A stretch of DNA of 64,000 bases, taken from contig NC_092250.1 of NCBI RefSeq assembly GCF_036320965.1, positions 20,538,617 to 20,602,616 of the forward strand. The letters are read 5' to 3'. The translations under genes were made by a program, and so were the position numbers. Under the pieces are notes generated by a model. That model was not told the DNA's origin. It saw nothing but the letters and a program-made list of their open reading frames with translations, and ran no database searches. Of the stretch, positions 48,320 to 60,397 are shown piece after piece. This DNA comes from Panulirus ornatus. Taxonomy: Eukaryota; Arthropoda; Malacostraca; Decapoda; Palinuridae. Each line of letters opens with the position of its first letter. Position 1 is the stretch's first letter.

Positions 48320-50702
48320 TCTGGGCAACACTGTGCCAGATTTGCCCCCCTCCCCTGCCAATTGCCTGTCAGGGGTGAGGCATTAAAAGTTAAGTGGCAT
48401 TGGAGTCGACCAGTTACGCTGGGAAGTAAAAGGAATGAACAATTAAGGGTCATGGCTCTGAATGTTAATGGAATGACTGGTGAGAGTGAAAAGAGGAAGC
48501 TTGTGGAGAAATTTAGAAATTGTAAGTTAAATGTGCTGGAGATTGGGAAAACCCTTATATTTGGGCAGGGTGTATGGAGTAAAAAAGGATGTGATAATGC
48601 AAGTTGTGGGAATGCTTGGAAGGAGGAGAAGTATGGATGGGAATGAACAAAAATTATCAGGGAAAAGGGAAACAAAGATGTGAAATTGTGTCATCAAGGA
48701 GCATATGGGAGGATGTTGCAGAGGATGGGTGCATTGGTTCAAGAATAGTGTAAGTGAAAGGAAAGATTGGAATTGTGAAGTATGCATGGGTATGTGTATG
48801 TGTTCCTGCAAATATGAAGACTGTGCAAGGTAAGGATGAAATGAAGCATTTCTGGGGAAATTTGAATGACTATGAATTATTTTGAAAAAGAGAAAACGTT
48901 GGTTGTAATGGATGATATGAATGTAAAGGTGGAATTTAATGACATTGGTGGGATAGTTAGTAAATGAGGAGTGCCTGGAGGAAGTGAGAATGAAAGTTAT
49001 CTTGTGGATGTCTGTATTGAAAGGGGTTTATTTCTTATGAACACCTTTTTTCAGCACATGATGATCCACATATTTTCATAGATGAGAAATGATAGAAGAG
49101 AGGAAGAGAAAAGTTTGTTTGACTGTGTGATGGTGGTCAGTGGTTGAGAGAGGTTATGTTGGATGCTAGAGTTATGAGAGAATTCTTTGGAGATTTTTAC
49201 CATTTTGCAGTTCTTGCAGAGGTGAGGATCAGGGAGAGGTAGAGGTATGGTGTAAAGAAGAATGGAGAGGTAAAGATGTTGACAGTGGAAAAGATGAATT
49301 GGAAAGAATGCAAGGTATAGTATGAAAGAAGGGTGACAGAAATTGCTGTAAATATAAGGATACAGTCATGTATGCATGAGGTATTTGAAATGTTTAGAGA
49401 AAGACTGTTAAAGGTCGCAGAATTTGTAGTTATAGATACAAGGTTGTGATATATAAGAATTTCTTAAGAGCGAAATGCTTGGTGGATGAACAAGGTCAGA
49501 AAAGCTGTGAAAAAGATGAAAAAGGTATATAGTAGATTGTTCAAAGGAGATGTACTTGTTGAAGTTCAGCAAAGAAGGAGGGAGAATATAAGATATGTAA
49601 GTGGAATGTTATAAAGCTGACTGAGGAAAAAAAGAGGTGAAGATTTTGGAAGAAAGTTAGTGAGAGTTTGGGGAAAGTAAGATGTTGTACTGGAAGGATG
49701 TGAAAAAGGAAGTAGGCAGATGTAAGAGTGGTAATGAAAATGTAAGTAAGGAAGGGGAGTTACTGAATCAAATGGAGGAAGCAAAAGGAAGATGGAAACA
49801 TTATTCAGAAGAACTGACGAATATGGGAGAAGGTGAGGCAGCACTGTTACTCTCATATGTATGGAGGATGGAAGGAAAAGGATATGAAAGCAGGGGCTTA
49901 TAGAAAATAGGAGGTAAAAAGGAGCAATAATGATGATGCAGGTAGGAAAGGCACTTGGAGTGGATGGAATTACAACTGAAATTTTCAAGTATGGAGCTGA
50001 AAGTGTGAGAAGAGTGGATGCATTTGATATGTAATTTAGTAAGGGAGCAGAAGGCTGTACCTGAGGATTGAGAAAGCTATTATTGTTCCTTTATTAAAAA
50101 AAAATGTGCTAAGGATGTATGTAGCATCTATTGGGGAATAAGTTGTAAGTATACCAGGAAAAGTGTATGCAAGGGTGTTGATTGATAGTATAGGAGTGAC
50201 TGAATGTAGGATAATTGAGGAGCAAGAGAGTTTTAGGAAAAATAGTGGGATTTGTGGATCATATTTTAAAGGTGAGAATGACTGTGGGAAACTATCTGGC
50301 AAAAGTTAAGAAGCTGCAGGTAGCTTTTATAGATCTGGAGAAAGTCTATGACAGAGTCAGGTTGAATGCTTTATGGGATGTGTTAGGGATATGTTGGATA
50401 GGGGTACAAATGTTGCATGGTGTGAAGGCCTGTAGAGGAGCAAATGCATCTGTCAGAGTAGTATGTAGGTGTGAGGCAGGAGTGTGTGATGTCTCTGTGG
50501 TTTTTTAATGTGTGTATGGATGGAGTGATAAGAGAGATGAAAGCAGAACTAGGGAAAGTGGGTGCATAGATGGATTGTGGTGGCGAGGTATGGTGGCTAG
50601 TGACATGCCTTTTTGCAGATGATACTGTGTTGTTTGCTATGAGTGAAGAGGCATTGAAAAAGGATGTAAGTGTGATTTATGAAGTGTATAAGCATAGGCA
50701 GT
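48320..50702 (+). mobile_element. Older LINE: endonuclease, linker and RT, decayed
   Basis: Starts with an R5-like core (gcctgtcaggggtgaggcat). LRVMALNVNGMTGESEKRKL near 48440 is the endonuclease N-terminus; MDDMNVKVE and GGSENESYLVDVCIERGLFL near 48910-49020 follow. RT appears near 50330 as AFIDLEKVYDRVRLNALWDV (motif A), then CLFADDTVLFAMSEEALKKD near 50600 (motif C intact). Many stops and frameshifts. It ends at about 50702, where the sequence switches to a much better preserved LINE-A C-terminal part. Confidence 0.8.
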
Positions 50703-51510
50703 TGAAGGAGGGTGGATGTGGTGGAAATAAGATGTTTGAGGACAATATGTGGTGTGAGGTGGTTTGATCGAGTAAGTAATGATAGGGTAAGAGAGATGTG
50801 TGGTAATAAAAAGAGCGTGGTTGAGAGAGCAGAAGAGGGGGTTTTGAAATGGTTTGGTCACATGGAGAGAATGAGTGAGGAAAGATTGGCCAAGAGGATA
50901 TATGTGTCAGAGGTGGAGGAAATGAGGAGAAGTGGGAGACCAAATTGGAGGTGGAAAGATAGAGTGAAAAAGATTTTAAGTGATCGGGGCCTGAACATGC
51001 AGGAGGGTGAAAGGTGTGCAAGGAATAGAGTGAATTGGAACGATGTGGTATACCGGGGTCAACGTGCTGTCAATGGATTGAACCAGGGCATATGAAGCGT
51101 CTGGGGTAAACCATGGAAAGTTTTGTGGGGCCTGGATGTGGAAAGGGAGCTGTGGTTTCGGTGCATTATTACATAACAGCTAGAGACTGAGTGTGAACGA
51201 ATGTGGCCTTTGTTGTCTTTTCCTAGCGCTGCCTCGCACACATGAGGGGGGAGGGGGTTGTTATTTCATGTGTGGTGAAGTGGCCATGGGAATGAATAAA
51301 GGCAGACAGTATGAATTATATACATGTGTATATATGTATATGTCTATGTGTGTATATATATGTATACGTTGAGATGTATAGGTATGTATATTTGCGTGTG
51401 TGGATGTGTATGTATATACATGTGTATGTGGGTGGGTTGGGCCATTCTTTCGTCTGTTTCCTTGAGCTACCTCGCTAATGTGGGAGACAGCGACAAAGCA
51501 GAATAAATAA
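50703..51510 (+). mobile_element. LINE-A C-terminal part with long 3' UTR
   Basis: An open frame (50712-51095) runs MDVVEIRCLRTICGVRWFDR, KWFGHMERMSEERLAKRIYV and WRWKDRVKKILSDRG to the stop. The long 3' UTR and tail core (ctacctcgctaatgtgggag) follow, ending in an A-rich stretch. It carries the Ser variant. It sits directly after the older RT and may be a separate insertion or the 3' half of a chimera. Confidence 0.85.
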
Positions 51511-51615
51511 AATAAATAAAGATAGAATAAATATGATATACTAAACATAAGGGATTACATTTCTTTATGTAAACACTGCATTTGTGATTTGTGATGCTCT
51601 TACTTATCCCAACAG

Positions 51616-51746
51616 AGGCAGGCTGTAATATCATCAACAACTGTGATACCAATGCTGATTGCATTTATGATACGTATGCTTTGGTGCACCGTTGTCAGTG
51701 TCGTAATGGGTATGAAGGTGATGGATCATTCTGTACACCTACACAG
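51616..51746 (+). CDS. Ndg: Nidogen exon: EGF-like domain 8
   Basis: Residues 516-559, a 131-nt exon with phases 1 and 0. It encodes AGCNIINNCDTNADCIYDT and, after HRCQCRNGYEGDGSFC, a short TPTQ end. The acceptor is tatcccaacag at 51615 and the donor gtaata at 51747. It is closely similar to domains 6, 7 and 9, which points to tandem exon duplication. Confidence 0.9.
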
Positions 51747-51883
51747 GTAATACCTTCCTTCTCCACTTGATCTGCCTTAGACTAGTTTGTATAATTATCA
51801 GTTTTTGCTGTATCTGTTAAAGTGTTTTAGGATTGTTGCCCAAATGATATTTTTTCAATGTTTCTTCCTCAGTTGATTCTGTA

Positions 51884-51885
<2 letters not shown>

Positions 51886-51915
<30 letters not shown>
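51886..51915. repeat. (TA)n microsatellite
   Basis: About 30 bp of TA at the left edge of S1 copy 2. Confidence 0.9.
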
Positions 51916-51937
51916 TTTCTTTTTTTTTCTTTTAAAC

Positions 51938-52158
51938 TATTCGCCATTTCCCGCGTTAGCGGGGTAGCGCTAAGAACAGAGGACTGGGCCTTTTTTGGAA
52001 TATCCTCAACTGGCCCCCTCTGTTCCTTCTTTTGGAAAATTTAAAAAAAAAAAAACTAGAGGGGAGGATTTCCAGCCCCCCGCTCCCTCCCCTTTTAGTC
52101 GCCTTCTACGACACGCAGGGAATACGTGGGAAGTATTCTTAATCCCCTATCCCCAGGG

Positions 52159-52160
<2 letters not shown>
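51938..52160 (+). repeat. Interspersed repeat S1, copy 2
   Basis: The cleanest copy: cgccatttcccgcgttagcg, gtagcgctaagaacagagga, agaggggaggatttccagcc and cccctatccccagggataat. TA tracts flank it on both sides. Confidence 0.8.

Positions 52161-52161
<1 letters not shown>

Positions 52162-52226
<65 letters not shown>
52162..52226. repeat. (TA)n microsatellite
   Basis: About 65 bp of TA between S1 and a LINE-A tail. Confidence 0.95.
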
Positions 52227-52229
<3 letters not shown>

Positions 52230-54229
52230 TTATTTTTATATTTATTATACTTTGTCGCTGTCTCCCGCGTTTGCGAGGTAGCGCAAGGAAACAGATGAAA
52301 GAAATAGCCCAACCCACCCCCATACACATGTATATACATGCGTCCACACACGCAAATATACATACCTACACAGCTTTCCATGGTTTACCCCAGACGCTTC
52401 ACATGCCCTGATTCAATCCACTGACAGCATGTCAACCTCGGTATACCACATCGATCCAATTCACTCTACTCCTTGCCCTCCTTTCACCCTCCTGCATGTT
52501 CAGGCCCCGATCACACAAAATCTTTTTCACTCCATCTTTCCACCTCCAATTTGGTCTCCCACTTCTCCTTTTTCCCTCCACCTCCGACACATATATCCTC
52601 TTGGTCAATCTTTCCTCACTCATTCTCTCCATGTGCCCAAACCATTTCAAAACATCCTCTTCTGCTCTCTCAACCATGCTCTTTTTATTTCCACACATCT
52701 CTCTTACCCTTACGTTACTTACTCGATCAAACCACCTCACACCACACATTGTCCTCAAACATCTCATTTCCAGCACATCCATCCTCCTGCGCACAACTCT
52801 ATCCATAGCCCACGCCTCGCAACCATACAACATTGTTGGAACCACTATTCCTTCAAACATACCCATTTTTGCTTTCCAAGATAATGTTCTCGACTTCCAC
52901 ACATTCTTCAAGGCTCCCAGGATTTTCGCCCCCTCCCCCACCCTATGATTCACTTCCGCTTCCATGGTTCCATCTGCTGCCAGATCCACTCCAAGATATC
53001 TAAAACACTTTACTTCCTCCAGTTTTGCTCCATTCAAACTTACCTCCCAGTTGACTTGACCCTCAACCCTACTGCACCTAATAACCTTGCTCTTATTCAC
53101 ATTTACTCTTAACTTTCTTCTTTCACACACTTTACCAAACTCAGTCACCAGCTTCTGCAGTTTCTCACATGAATCAGCTACCAGCGCTGTATAATCAGCG
53201 AACAACAACTGACTCACTTCCCAAGCCCTCTCATCCACAGCAGACTGCATACTTGCCCCTCTCTCCAAAACCCTTGCATTCACCTCCCTAAGAACCCCAT
53301 TCATAAACAAATTAAACAACCATGGAGACATCATGCACCCCTGCCGCAAACAAACTTTCACTGAGAACCAGTCACTTTCCTCTCTTCCTACTCGTACATA
53401 TGCCTTACATCCTTGATAAAAACTTTTCACTGCTTCCAGCAACTTGCCTCCCACACCATATACTCTTTATACTTTCCACAAAGCATCTCTATCAACCCTA
53501 TCATTTTCCTTCTCCAGATCCATAAATGCTACATACAATACCATCTGTTTTTCTAAGCATTTCTCATATACATTATTCAAAGCAAACACCTGATCCACAC
53601 ATCCACGCTTCTGAAACCATACTTCTCCTCCTCTATCTGATGTTCTGTGCATACCTTCACCCTCTCAATCAATACCCTCTCGTATAATTTCCCAGGAATA
53701 CTCAACAAACTTATACCTCTGTAATTTGAACACTCACCTTTATCCTCTTTGCCTTTGTACGATGGCATTATGCATGCATTCCGTCAATCCTCAGGCACTT
53801 CACCATGAGCCATACATACATCGAATATCCTCACCAATTAGTCAACAACACAGTCACCCCCTTTTTTGATAAATTCCACTGCTTTACCATCCAAATCCGC
53901 TGCCTTGTCAGCTTTCATCTTCCGCAAAGCTTTCACTACCTTTTCTCTGTTTACCAAATCATTCTCCCTGACCCACTCACTTCGCACACCACCTCGACCA
54001 TAACGCCCTATATCTGCCACACTATCATCTAACACATTCAACAAACCTTCATAATACTCACTCCATCATCTTCTCACTCTTCCACTACTTGTTATTACCT
54101 CTCCATTAGCCCCCTTCACTGATGTTCCCATTTGTTCTCTTGTCTTATGCACTTTATTTACCTCCTTCCAAAACATCTTTTTATTCTCCCTAAAATCTAA
54201 TGATAATCTCTCACCACAACCTCATTGCC
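52227..54229 (-). mobile_element. LINE-A copy, short 3' UTR, motif C mutated
   Basis: Tail core and short 3' UTR, then a 340-codon frame (52432-53454) from the segment before motif B to VYRG, with KILCDRG. Motif C reads FADYTA: the second catalytic aspartate is tyrosine, which should abolish polymerase activity. Upstream pieces (53467-53768, 53838-54044) hold motif A as FMDLEKENDRVDRD, GKLYERVLIERVK and KALRKMKADKAADLDG. The extreme end near 54229 is the linker (MFWKEVNKVHKTR-type). Confidence 0.9.
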
Positions 54230-54738
54230 ATTTTTCCCATCAGTGGGGTAGCACCAGGAAACAGAGGAAGAACAACCACTTCACTCATATGCACATAGAT
54301 ATACACGAACGTATGTGAAACATCTGAGGTAAACCATGGAAAGGTCTGTGGATAGGGAGCTGTGGTTTCGGTGCATTACACATGACAACTAGAGACTGAG
54401 CGTGAACAAATGTGGCCTTTTTTGTCTTTTTCCTGCTACCTCACTGAAGCAGGGGTTACATTGCTATTTTCTGTGGGAGGGGTAGCACCAGGAATGGATG
54501 AAGGCAAGCAAGTATGAATATGTACATCTATATATAAGTATATTTTCATGAATGTGTGTGTATATGTATGTATATGTGTATATGTTGATATGTATATGTA
54601 TATGTTTGCATATGTGTGTGTATGGGCATTTATGTACATATATGTGTATGTGATTGGATGGGTCATTCTTCATATGTTTCCTGGTGCTACCTCACTGATG
54701 TGGGAATCAGCGATTGAGTGCAATAAATAGATATCATA

Positions 54739-54740
<2 letters not shown>
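54230..54740. mobile_element. LINE-A older tail pieces, minus then plus
   Basis: 54230-54304 has the older tail core on the minus strand (gccatttttcccatcagtgg). 54305-54740 is a plus-strand long 3' UTR from gtgaaacatctgaggtaaac to ttcctggtgctacctcactg and an A-rich end. Another inverted pair of LINE-A tails. Confidence 0.75.
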
Positions 54741-54741
<1 letters not shown>

Positions 54742-54788
<47 letters not shown>

Positions 54789-54796
54789 TTTTTTTT
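54742..54796. repeat. (TA)n plus T run
   Basis: About 30 bp of TA followed by 26 T, at the 3' tail of the minus-strand copy that follows. Confidence 0.95.
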
Positions 54797-56282
54797 ATAC
54801 TTTGTCGCTGTCTCCCGCGTTTGCGAGGTAGCGCAAGGAAACAGACGAAAGAAATGGCCCCCCCCCCCCCATACACATGTACATACACACGTCCACACAC
54901 GCAAATATACATACCCACACAGCTCTCCATGGTTCACCCCAGACGCCTCACATGCCCTGATTCAATCCACTGACAGCACGTCAACCCCTGTATACCACAT
55001 GACTCCAATTCACTCTATTCCTTGCCCTCCTTTCACCCTCCTGCATGTTCAGGCCCCGATCACACAAAATCTTTTTCACTCCATCTTTCCACCTCCAATT
55101 TGGTCTCCCTCTTCTCCTCGTTCCCTCCACCTCCGACACATATATCCTCTTGGTCAATCTCTCCTCACTCATTCTCTCCATGTGCCCAAACCATTTCAAA
55201 ACACCCTCTTCTGCTCTTTCAACCACGCTCTTTTTATTTCCACACATCTCTCTTACCCTTACGTTACTTACTCGATCAAACCACCTCACACCACACATTG
55301 TCCTCAAACATCTCATTTCCAGCACATCCATCCTCCTGCGCACATCTCTATCCATAGCCCACGCCTCGCAACCATACAACATTGTTGGAACCACTATTCC
55401 CTCAAACATACCCATTTTTGCTTTCCGAGATAATGTTCTCGACTTCCACACATTTTTCAAGGCTCCCAAAATTTTCGCCCCCTCCCCCACCCTATGATCC
55501 ACTTCCGCTTCCATGGTTCCATCCGCTGACAGATCCACTCCCAGATATCTAAAACACTTCACTTCCTCCAGTTTTTCTCCATTCAAACTCACCTCCCAAT
55601 TGACTTGACCCTCACCCCTACTGTACCTAATAACCTTGCTCTTATTCACATTTACTCTCAACTTTCTTCTTCCACACACTTTACCAAACTCAGTCACCAG
55701 CTTCTGCAGTTTCTCACATGAATCAGCCACCAGCGCTGTATCATCAGCGAACAACAACTGACTCACTTCCCAAGCTCTCTCATCCCCAACAGACTTCATA
55801 CTTGCCCCTCTTTCCAGGACTCTTGCATTTACCTCCCTTACAACCCCATCCATAAACAAATTAAACAACCATGGAGACATCACACACCCCTGCCGCAAAC
55901 CTACATTCACTGAGAACCAATCACTTTCCTCTCTTCCTACACGTACACATGCCTTACATCCTCGATAAAAACTTTTCACTGCTTCTAACAACTTGCCTCC
56001 AACACCATATATTCTTAATACCTTCCACAGAGCATCTCTATCAACTCTATCATATGCCTTCTCCAGATCCATAAATGCTACATACAAATCCATTTGCTTT
56101 TCTAAGTATTTCTCACATACATTCTTCAAAGCAAACACCTGATCCACACATCCTCTACCACTTCTGAAACCGCACTGCTCTTCCCCAATCTGATGCTCTG
56201 TATATGCCTTCACCCTCTAAATCAATACCCTCCCATATAATTTACCAGGAATACTCAACAAACTTATACCTCTGTAATTTGA

Positions 56283-56284
<2 letters not shown>
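54797..56284 (-). mobile_element. LINE-A array copy 1, short 3' UTR
   Basis: First of three head-to-tail minus-strand copies. It has tail core, short 3' UTR and a 410-codon frame (54981-56213). A small insertion near 56218 shifts the frame upstream, after which the family sequence continues to SNYRGISLLSIPGKLYGR and stops at 56284 at the edge of (TA)n. Confidence 0.92.
54981..56213 (-). CDS. LINE-A reverse transcriptase ORF, 410 aa, partial
   Basis: Starts at an internal Met in the RT N-terminal region (EHQIGEEQCGFRSGRGCVDQ) because of the upstream frameshift; not a native start. Motif A FMDLEKAYDRVDRD, motif B RQGCVMSPWLFN and motif C LLFADDTALVAD are all intact. The C-terminal domain is complete to VNWSHVVYRG with the KILCDRG variant. 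It needs the missing N-terminal endonuclease for autonomous movement, so it is probably inactive. Confidence 0.85.
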   Translation of the reverse strand: MKAYTEHQIGEEQCGFRSGRGCVDQVFALKNVCEKYLEKQMDLYVAFMDLEKAYDRVDRDALWKVLRIYGVGGKLLEAVKSFYRGCKACVRVGREESDWFSVNVGLRQGCVMSPWLFNLFMDGVVREVNARVLERGASMKSVGDERAWEVSQLLFADDTALVADSCEKLQKLVTEFGKVCGRRKLRVNVNKSKVIRYSRGEGQVNWEVSLNGEKLEEVKCFRYLGVDLSADGTMEAEVDHRVGEGAKILGALKNVWKSRTLSRKAKMGMFEGIVVPTMLYGCEAWAMDRDVRRRMDVLEMRCLRTMCGVRWFDRVSNVRVREMCGNKKSVVERAEEGVLKWFGHMERMSEERLTKRIYVSEVEGTRRRGRPNWRWKDGVKKILCDRGLNMQEGERRARNRVNWSHVVYRG

Positions 56285-56343
<59 letters not shown>

Positions 56344-56345
56344 TT
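56285..56345. repeat. (TA)n plus T run
   Basis: About 42 bp of TA then about 20 T. It separates the truncated end of array copy 1 from the tail of array copy 2. Confidence 0.95.
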
Positions 56346-58006
56346 ATACTTTGTCGCTGTCTCCCGCGTTTGCGAGGTAGCGCAAGGAAACAGACGAAAG
56401 AAATGGCCCAACCCCCCCCATACACATGTACATACACACGTCCACACACGCAAATATACATACCTACACAGCTTTCCATGGTTTACCCCGGACGCTTCAC
56501 ATGCCTTGATTCAATCCACTGACAGCACTTCAACCCCTGTATACCACATCGCTCCAATTCACTCTATTCCTTGCCCTCCTTTCACCCTCCTGCATGTTCA
56601 GGCCCCGATCACACAAAATCCTTTTCACTCCATCTTTCCACCTCCAATTTGGTCTCCCTCTTCTCCTCGTTCCCTCCACCTCCGACACATATATCCTCTT
56701 GGTCAATCTTTCCTCACTCATTCTCTCCATGTGCCCAAACCATTTCAAAACACCCTCTTCTGCTCTCTCAACCACGCTCTTTTTATTTCCACACATCTCT
56801 CTTACCCTTACGTTACTTACTCGATCAAACCACCTCACACCACACATTGTCCTCAAACATCTCATTTCCGGCACATCCATCCTCCTGCGCACAACTCTAT
56901 CCATAGCCCACGCCTCGCAACCATACAACATTGTTGGAACTACTATTCCTTCAAACATACCCATTTTTGCTTTCCGGGATAATGTTCTCGACTTCCACAC
57001 ATTTTTCAAGGCTCCCAAAATTTTCGCCCCCTCCCCCACCCTATGATCCACTTCCGCTTCCATGGTTCCATCCGCTGACAGATCCACTCCCAGATATCTA
57101 AAACACTTCACTTCCTCCAGTTTTTCACCATTCAAACTCACCTCCCAATTGACTTGACCCTCAACCCTACTGTACCTAATAACCTTGCTCTTATTCACAT
57201 TTACTCTTAACTTTCTTCTTCCACACACTTTACCAAACTCCGTCACCAGCTTCTGCAGTTTCTCACATGAATCCGCCACCAGCGCTGTGTCATCAGCGAA
57301 CAACAACTGACTCACTTCCCAAGCTCTCTCATCCCCAACAGACTTCATACTTGCCCCTCTTTCCAAAACTCTTGCATTTACCTCCCTAACAACCCCATCC
57401 ATAAACAAATTAAACAACCATGGAGACATCACACACCCCTGCCGCAAACCTACATTCACTGAGAACCAATCACTTTCCTCTCTTCCTACACGTACACATG
57501 CCTTACATCCTCGATAAAAACTTTTCACTGCTTCTAACAACTTGCCTCCCACACCATATATTCTTAATACCTTCCACAGAGCATCTCTATCAACTCTATC
57601 ATATGCCTTCTCCAGATCCATAAATGCTACATACAAATCCATTTGCTTTTCTAAGTATTTCTCACATACATTCTTCAAAGCAAACACCTGATCCACACAT
57701 CCTCTACCACTTCTGAAACCACACTGCTCTTCCCCAATCTGATGCTCTGTACATGCCTTCACCCTCTCAATCAATACCCTCCCATATAATTTACCAGGAA
57801 TACTCAACAAACTTATACCTCTGTAATTTGAGCACTCACTCTTATCCCCTTTGCCTTTGTACAATGGCACTATGCACGCATTCCGCCAATCCTCAGGCAC
57901 CTCACCATGAGTCATACATACATTAAATAACCTTACCAACCAGTCAACAATACAGTCACCCCCTTTTTTAATAAATTCCACTGCAATACCATCCAATACC
58001 ATCCAA
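56346..58006 (-). mobile_element. LINE-A array copy 2, short 3' UTR
   Basis: Tail core, short 3' UTR and an uninterrupted ORF from 58002 down to 56530. The copy is truncated at 58006 where accatccaa is directly followed by TA. A 10-bp repeat (taccatccaa twice) sits at this edge. Confidence 0.92.
56530..58002 (-). CDS. LINE-A reverse transcriptase ORF, 490 aa, 5'-truncated
   Basis: Opens in LDGIAVEFIKKGGDCIVDWL and contains every RT landmark in order: GEVPEDWRNACIVPLYKGKG, QCGFRSGRGCVDQVFALKNV, motif A, motif B, motif C (FADDTALVAD), then KCFRYLGVDL, MLYGCEAWAM, KWFGHMERM, GRPNWRWKDGV and VVYRG. No stop or frameshift, which suggests recent insertion. The start is an accident of truncation; endonuclease and linker are missing. 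Confidence 0.9.
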   Translation of the reverse strand: MVLDGIAVEFIKKGGDCIVDWLVRLFNVCMTHGEVPEDWRNACIVPLYKGKGDKSECSNYRGISLLSIPGKLYGRVLIERVKACTEHQIGEEQCGFRSGRGCVDQVFALKNVCEKYLEKQMDLYVAFMDLEKAYDRVDRDALWKVLRIYGVGGKLLEAVKSFYRGCKACVRVGREESDWFSVNVGLRQGCVMSPWLFNLFMDGVVREVNARVLERGASMKSVGDERAWEVSQLLFADDTALVADSCEKLQKLVTEFGKVCGRRKLRVNVNKSKVIRYSRVEGQVNWEVSLNGEKLEEVKCFRYLGVDLSADGTMEAEVDHRVGEGAKILGALKNVWKSRTLSRKAKMGMFEGIVVPTMLYGCEAWAMDRVVRRRMDVPEMRCLRTMCGVRWFDRVSNVRVREMCGNKKSVVERAEEGVLKWFGHMERMSEERLTKRIYVSEVEGTRRRGRPNWRWKDGVKRILCDRGLNMQEGERRARNRVNWSDVVYRG

Positions 58007-58031
58007 ATATATATATATATATTTTTTTTTT
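58007..58031. repeat. Short (TA)n plus T run
   Basis: About 16 bp of TA and 10 T between array copies 2 and 3. Confidence 0.9.
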
Positions 58032-60397
58032 ATTATACTTTGTCGCTGTCTCCCGCGTTTGCGAGGTAGCGCAAGGAAACAGACGAAAGAAATGGCCCAA
58101 CCCCCCCCCCATACACATGTATATACATACGTCCACACATGCAAATATACATACCTACACAGTTTTCCATGGTTTACCCCAGACGCTTCACATGCCCTGC
58201 TTCAATCCACTGACAGCACGTCAACCCCGGTATACCACATCGCTCCAATTCACTCTATTCCTTGCCCTCCTTTCACCCTCCTGCATGTTCAGGCCCCGAT
58301 CACACAAAATCTTTTTCACTCCATCTTTCCACCTCCAATTTGGTCTCCCTCTTCTCCTTGTTCCCTCCACCTCCGACACATATATCCTCTTGGTCAATCT
58401 TTCCTCACTCATCCTCTCCATGTACCCAAACCACTTCAAAACACCCTCTTCTGCTCTCTCAACCACGCTCTTTCTATTTCCACACATCTCTCTTACCCTT
58501 ACGTTACTCAATCGATCAAACCACCTCACACCACACATTGTCCTCAAACATCTCATTTCCAGCACATCCATCCTCCTGCGCACAACTCTATCCATAGCCC
58601 ACGCCTCGCAACCATACAACATTGTTGGAACCACTATTCCTTCAAACATACCCATTTTTGCTTTCCGAGATAATGTTCTCGACTTCCACACATTCTTCAA
58701 GGCCCCCAGGATTTTCGCCCTCTCCCCCACCCTATGATTCACTTCCGCTTCCATGGTTCCATCTGCTGCCAGATCCACTCCCAGATATCTAAAACACTTT
58801 ACTTCCTCCAGTTTTTCTCCATTCAAACTTACCTCCCAATTGACTTGACCCTCAACCCTACTGTACCTAATAACCTTGCTCTTATTCACATTTACTCTTA
58901 ACTTTCTTCTTTCACACACTTTACCAAACTCCGTCACCAGCTTCTGCAGTTTCTCACATGAATCAGCCACCAGCGCTGTATCATCAGCGAACAACAACTG
59001 ACTCATTTCCCAAGCTCTCTCATCCCCAACAGACTGCATACTTGCCCCTCTTTCCAAAACTCTTGCATTTACCTCCCTAACAACCCCATCCATAAACAAA
59101 TTAAACAACCATGGAGACATCACACACCCCTGCCGCAAACCTACATTCACTGAGAACCAATCACTTTCCTCTCTTCCTATACGTACACATGCCTTACATC
59201 CTCGATAAAAACTTTTCGCTGCTTCTAACAACTTGCCTCCCACACCATATATTCTCAGTACCTTCCACAGAGCATCTCTATCCACTCTATCATATGCCTT
59301 CTCCAGATCCATAAATGCTACATACAAATCCATTTGCTTTTCTAAGTATTTCTCACATACATTCTTCAAATCAAACACCTGATCCACACATCCTCTACCA
59401 CTTCTGAAACCACACTGTTCTGTCCCAATCTGATGCTCTGTACATGCCTTCACCCTCTCAATCAATACCCTCCCATATAATTTCCCAGGAATACTCAACA
59501 AACTTATACCTCTGTAATTTGAGCACTCACTCTTATCCCCTTTGCCTTTGTACAATGGCACTATGCAAGCATTCCACCAATCCTCAGGCACTTCACCATG
59601 AATCATACATACATTAAATAACCTTACCAACCAGTCAACAGTACAGTCACCCCCTTTTTTAATAAATTCCATTACAATACCATCCAAACCTGCTGCCTTG
59701 CCGGCTTTCATCTTCTGCAAAGCTTTTACTACCTCTTCTCTCTTTACCAAATCATTTTCCCTAACCCTCTTACTTTGCACACCACCTCGACCAAAACACC
59801 CTATATCTGCCACTCTATCATCAAACACATTCAACAAACCTTCAAAATACTCACTCCATATCCTTCTCACATCACCACTACTTGTTATCACCTCCCCATT
59901 AGCCCCCTTCACTGAAGTTCCCATTTGCTCCCTTATCTTACGCACTTTATTTACCTCCTTCCAGAACATCTTTTTATTCTCCCTAAAATTTAATGATACT
60001 CTCTCACCCCAACTCTCATTTGCCCTCTTTTTCACCTCTTGCACCTTTCTCTTGACCTCCTGCCTCTTTCTTTTATACATCTCCCACTCATTTGCATTTT
60101 TTCCCTGCAAACATCATCCAAATGCCTCTCTCTTCTCTTTCACTAATAATCTTACTTCTTCATCCCACCACTCACTACCTTTCTAATCAACCCACCTCCC
60201 ACGCTTCTCATGCCACAAGCATCTTTTGCGCAAGCCATCACTGCTTCCCTAAATACATCCCATTCCTCCCCCACTTCCCTTACCTCCTTTGTTCTCACCT
60301 TTTTCCATTCTGTACTCAGTCTCTCCTGGTACTTCCTCACACAAGTCTCCTTCCCAAGCTCACTTACTCTCACCACCCTCTTCACCCCAACATTCTT

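Noticed and set aside
54714..55497. Plus-strand frames of 150-240 codons rich in Ser, Pro, His and Thr opposite LINE-A copies
   Set aside because: They are antisense shadows of the LINE-A C-terminal domain and recur at every copy (5353, 27041, 33847, 52429, 56506, 58059).
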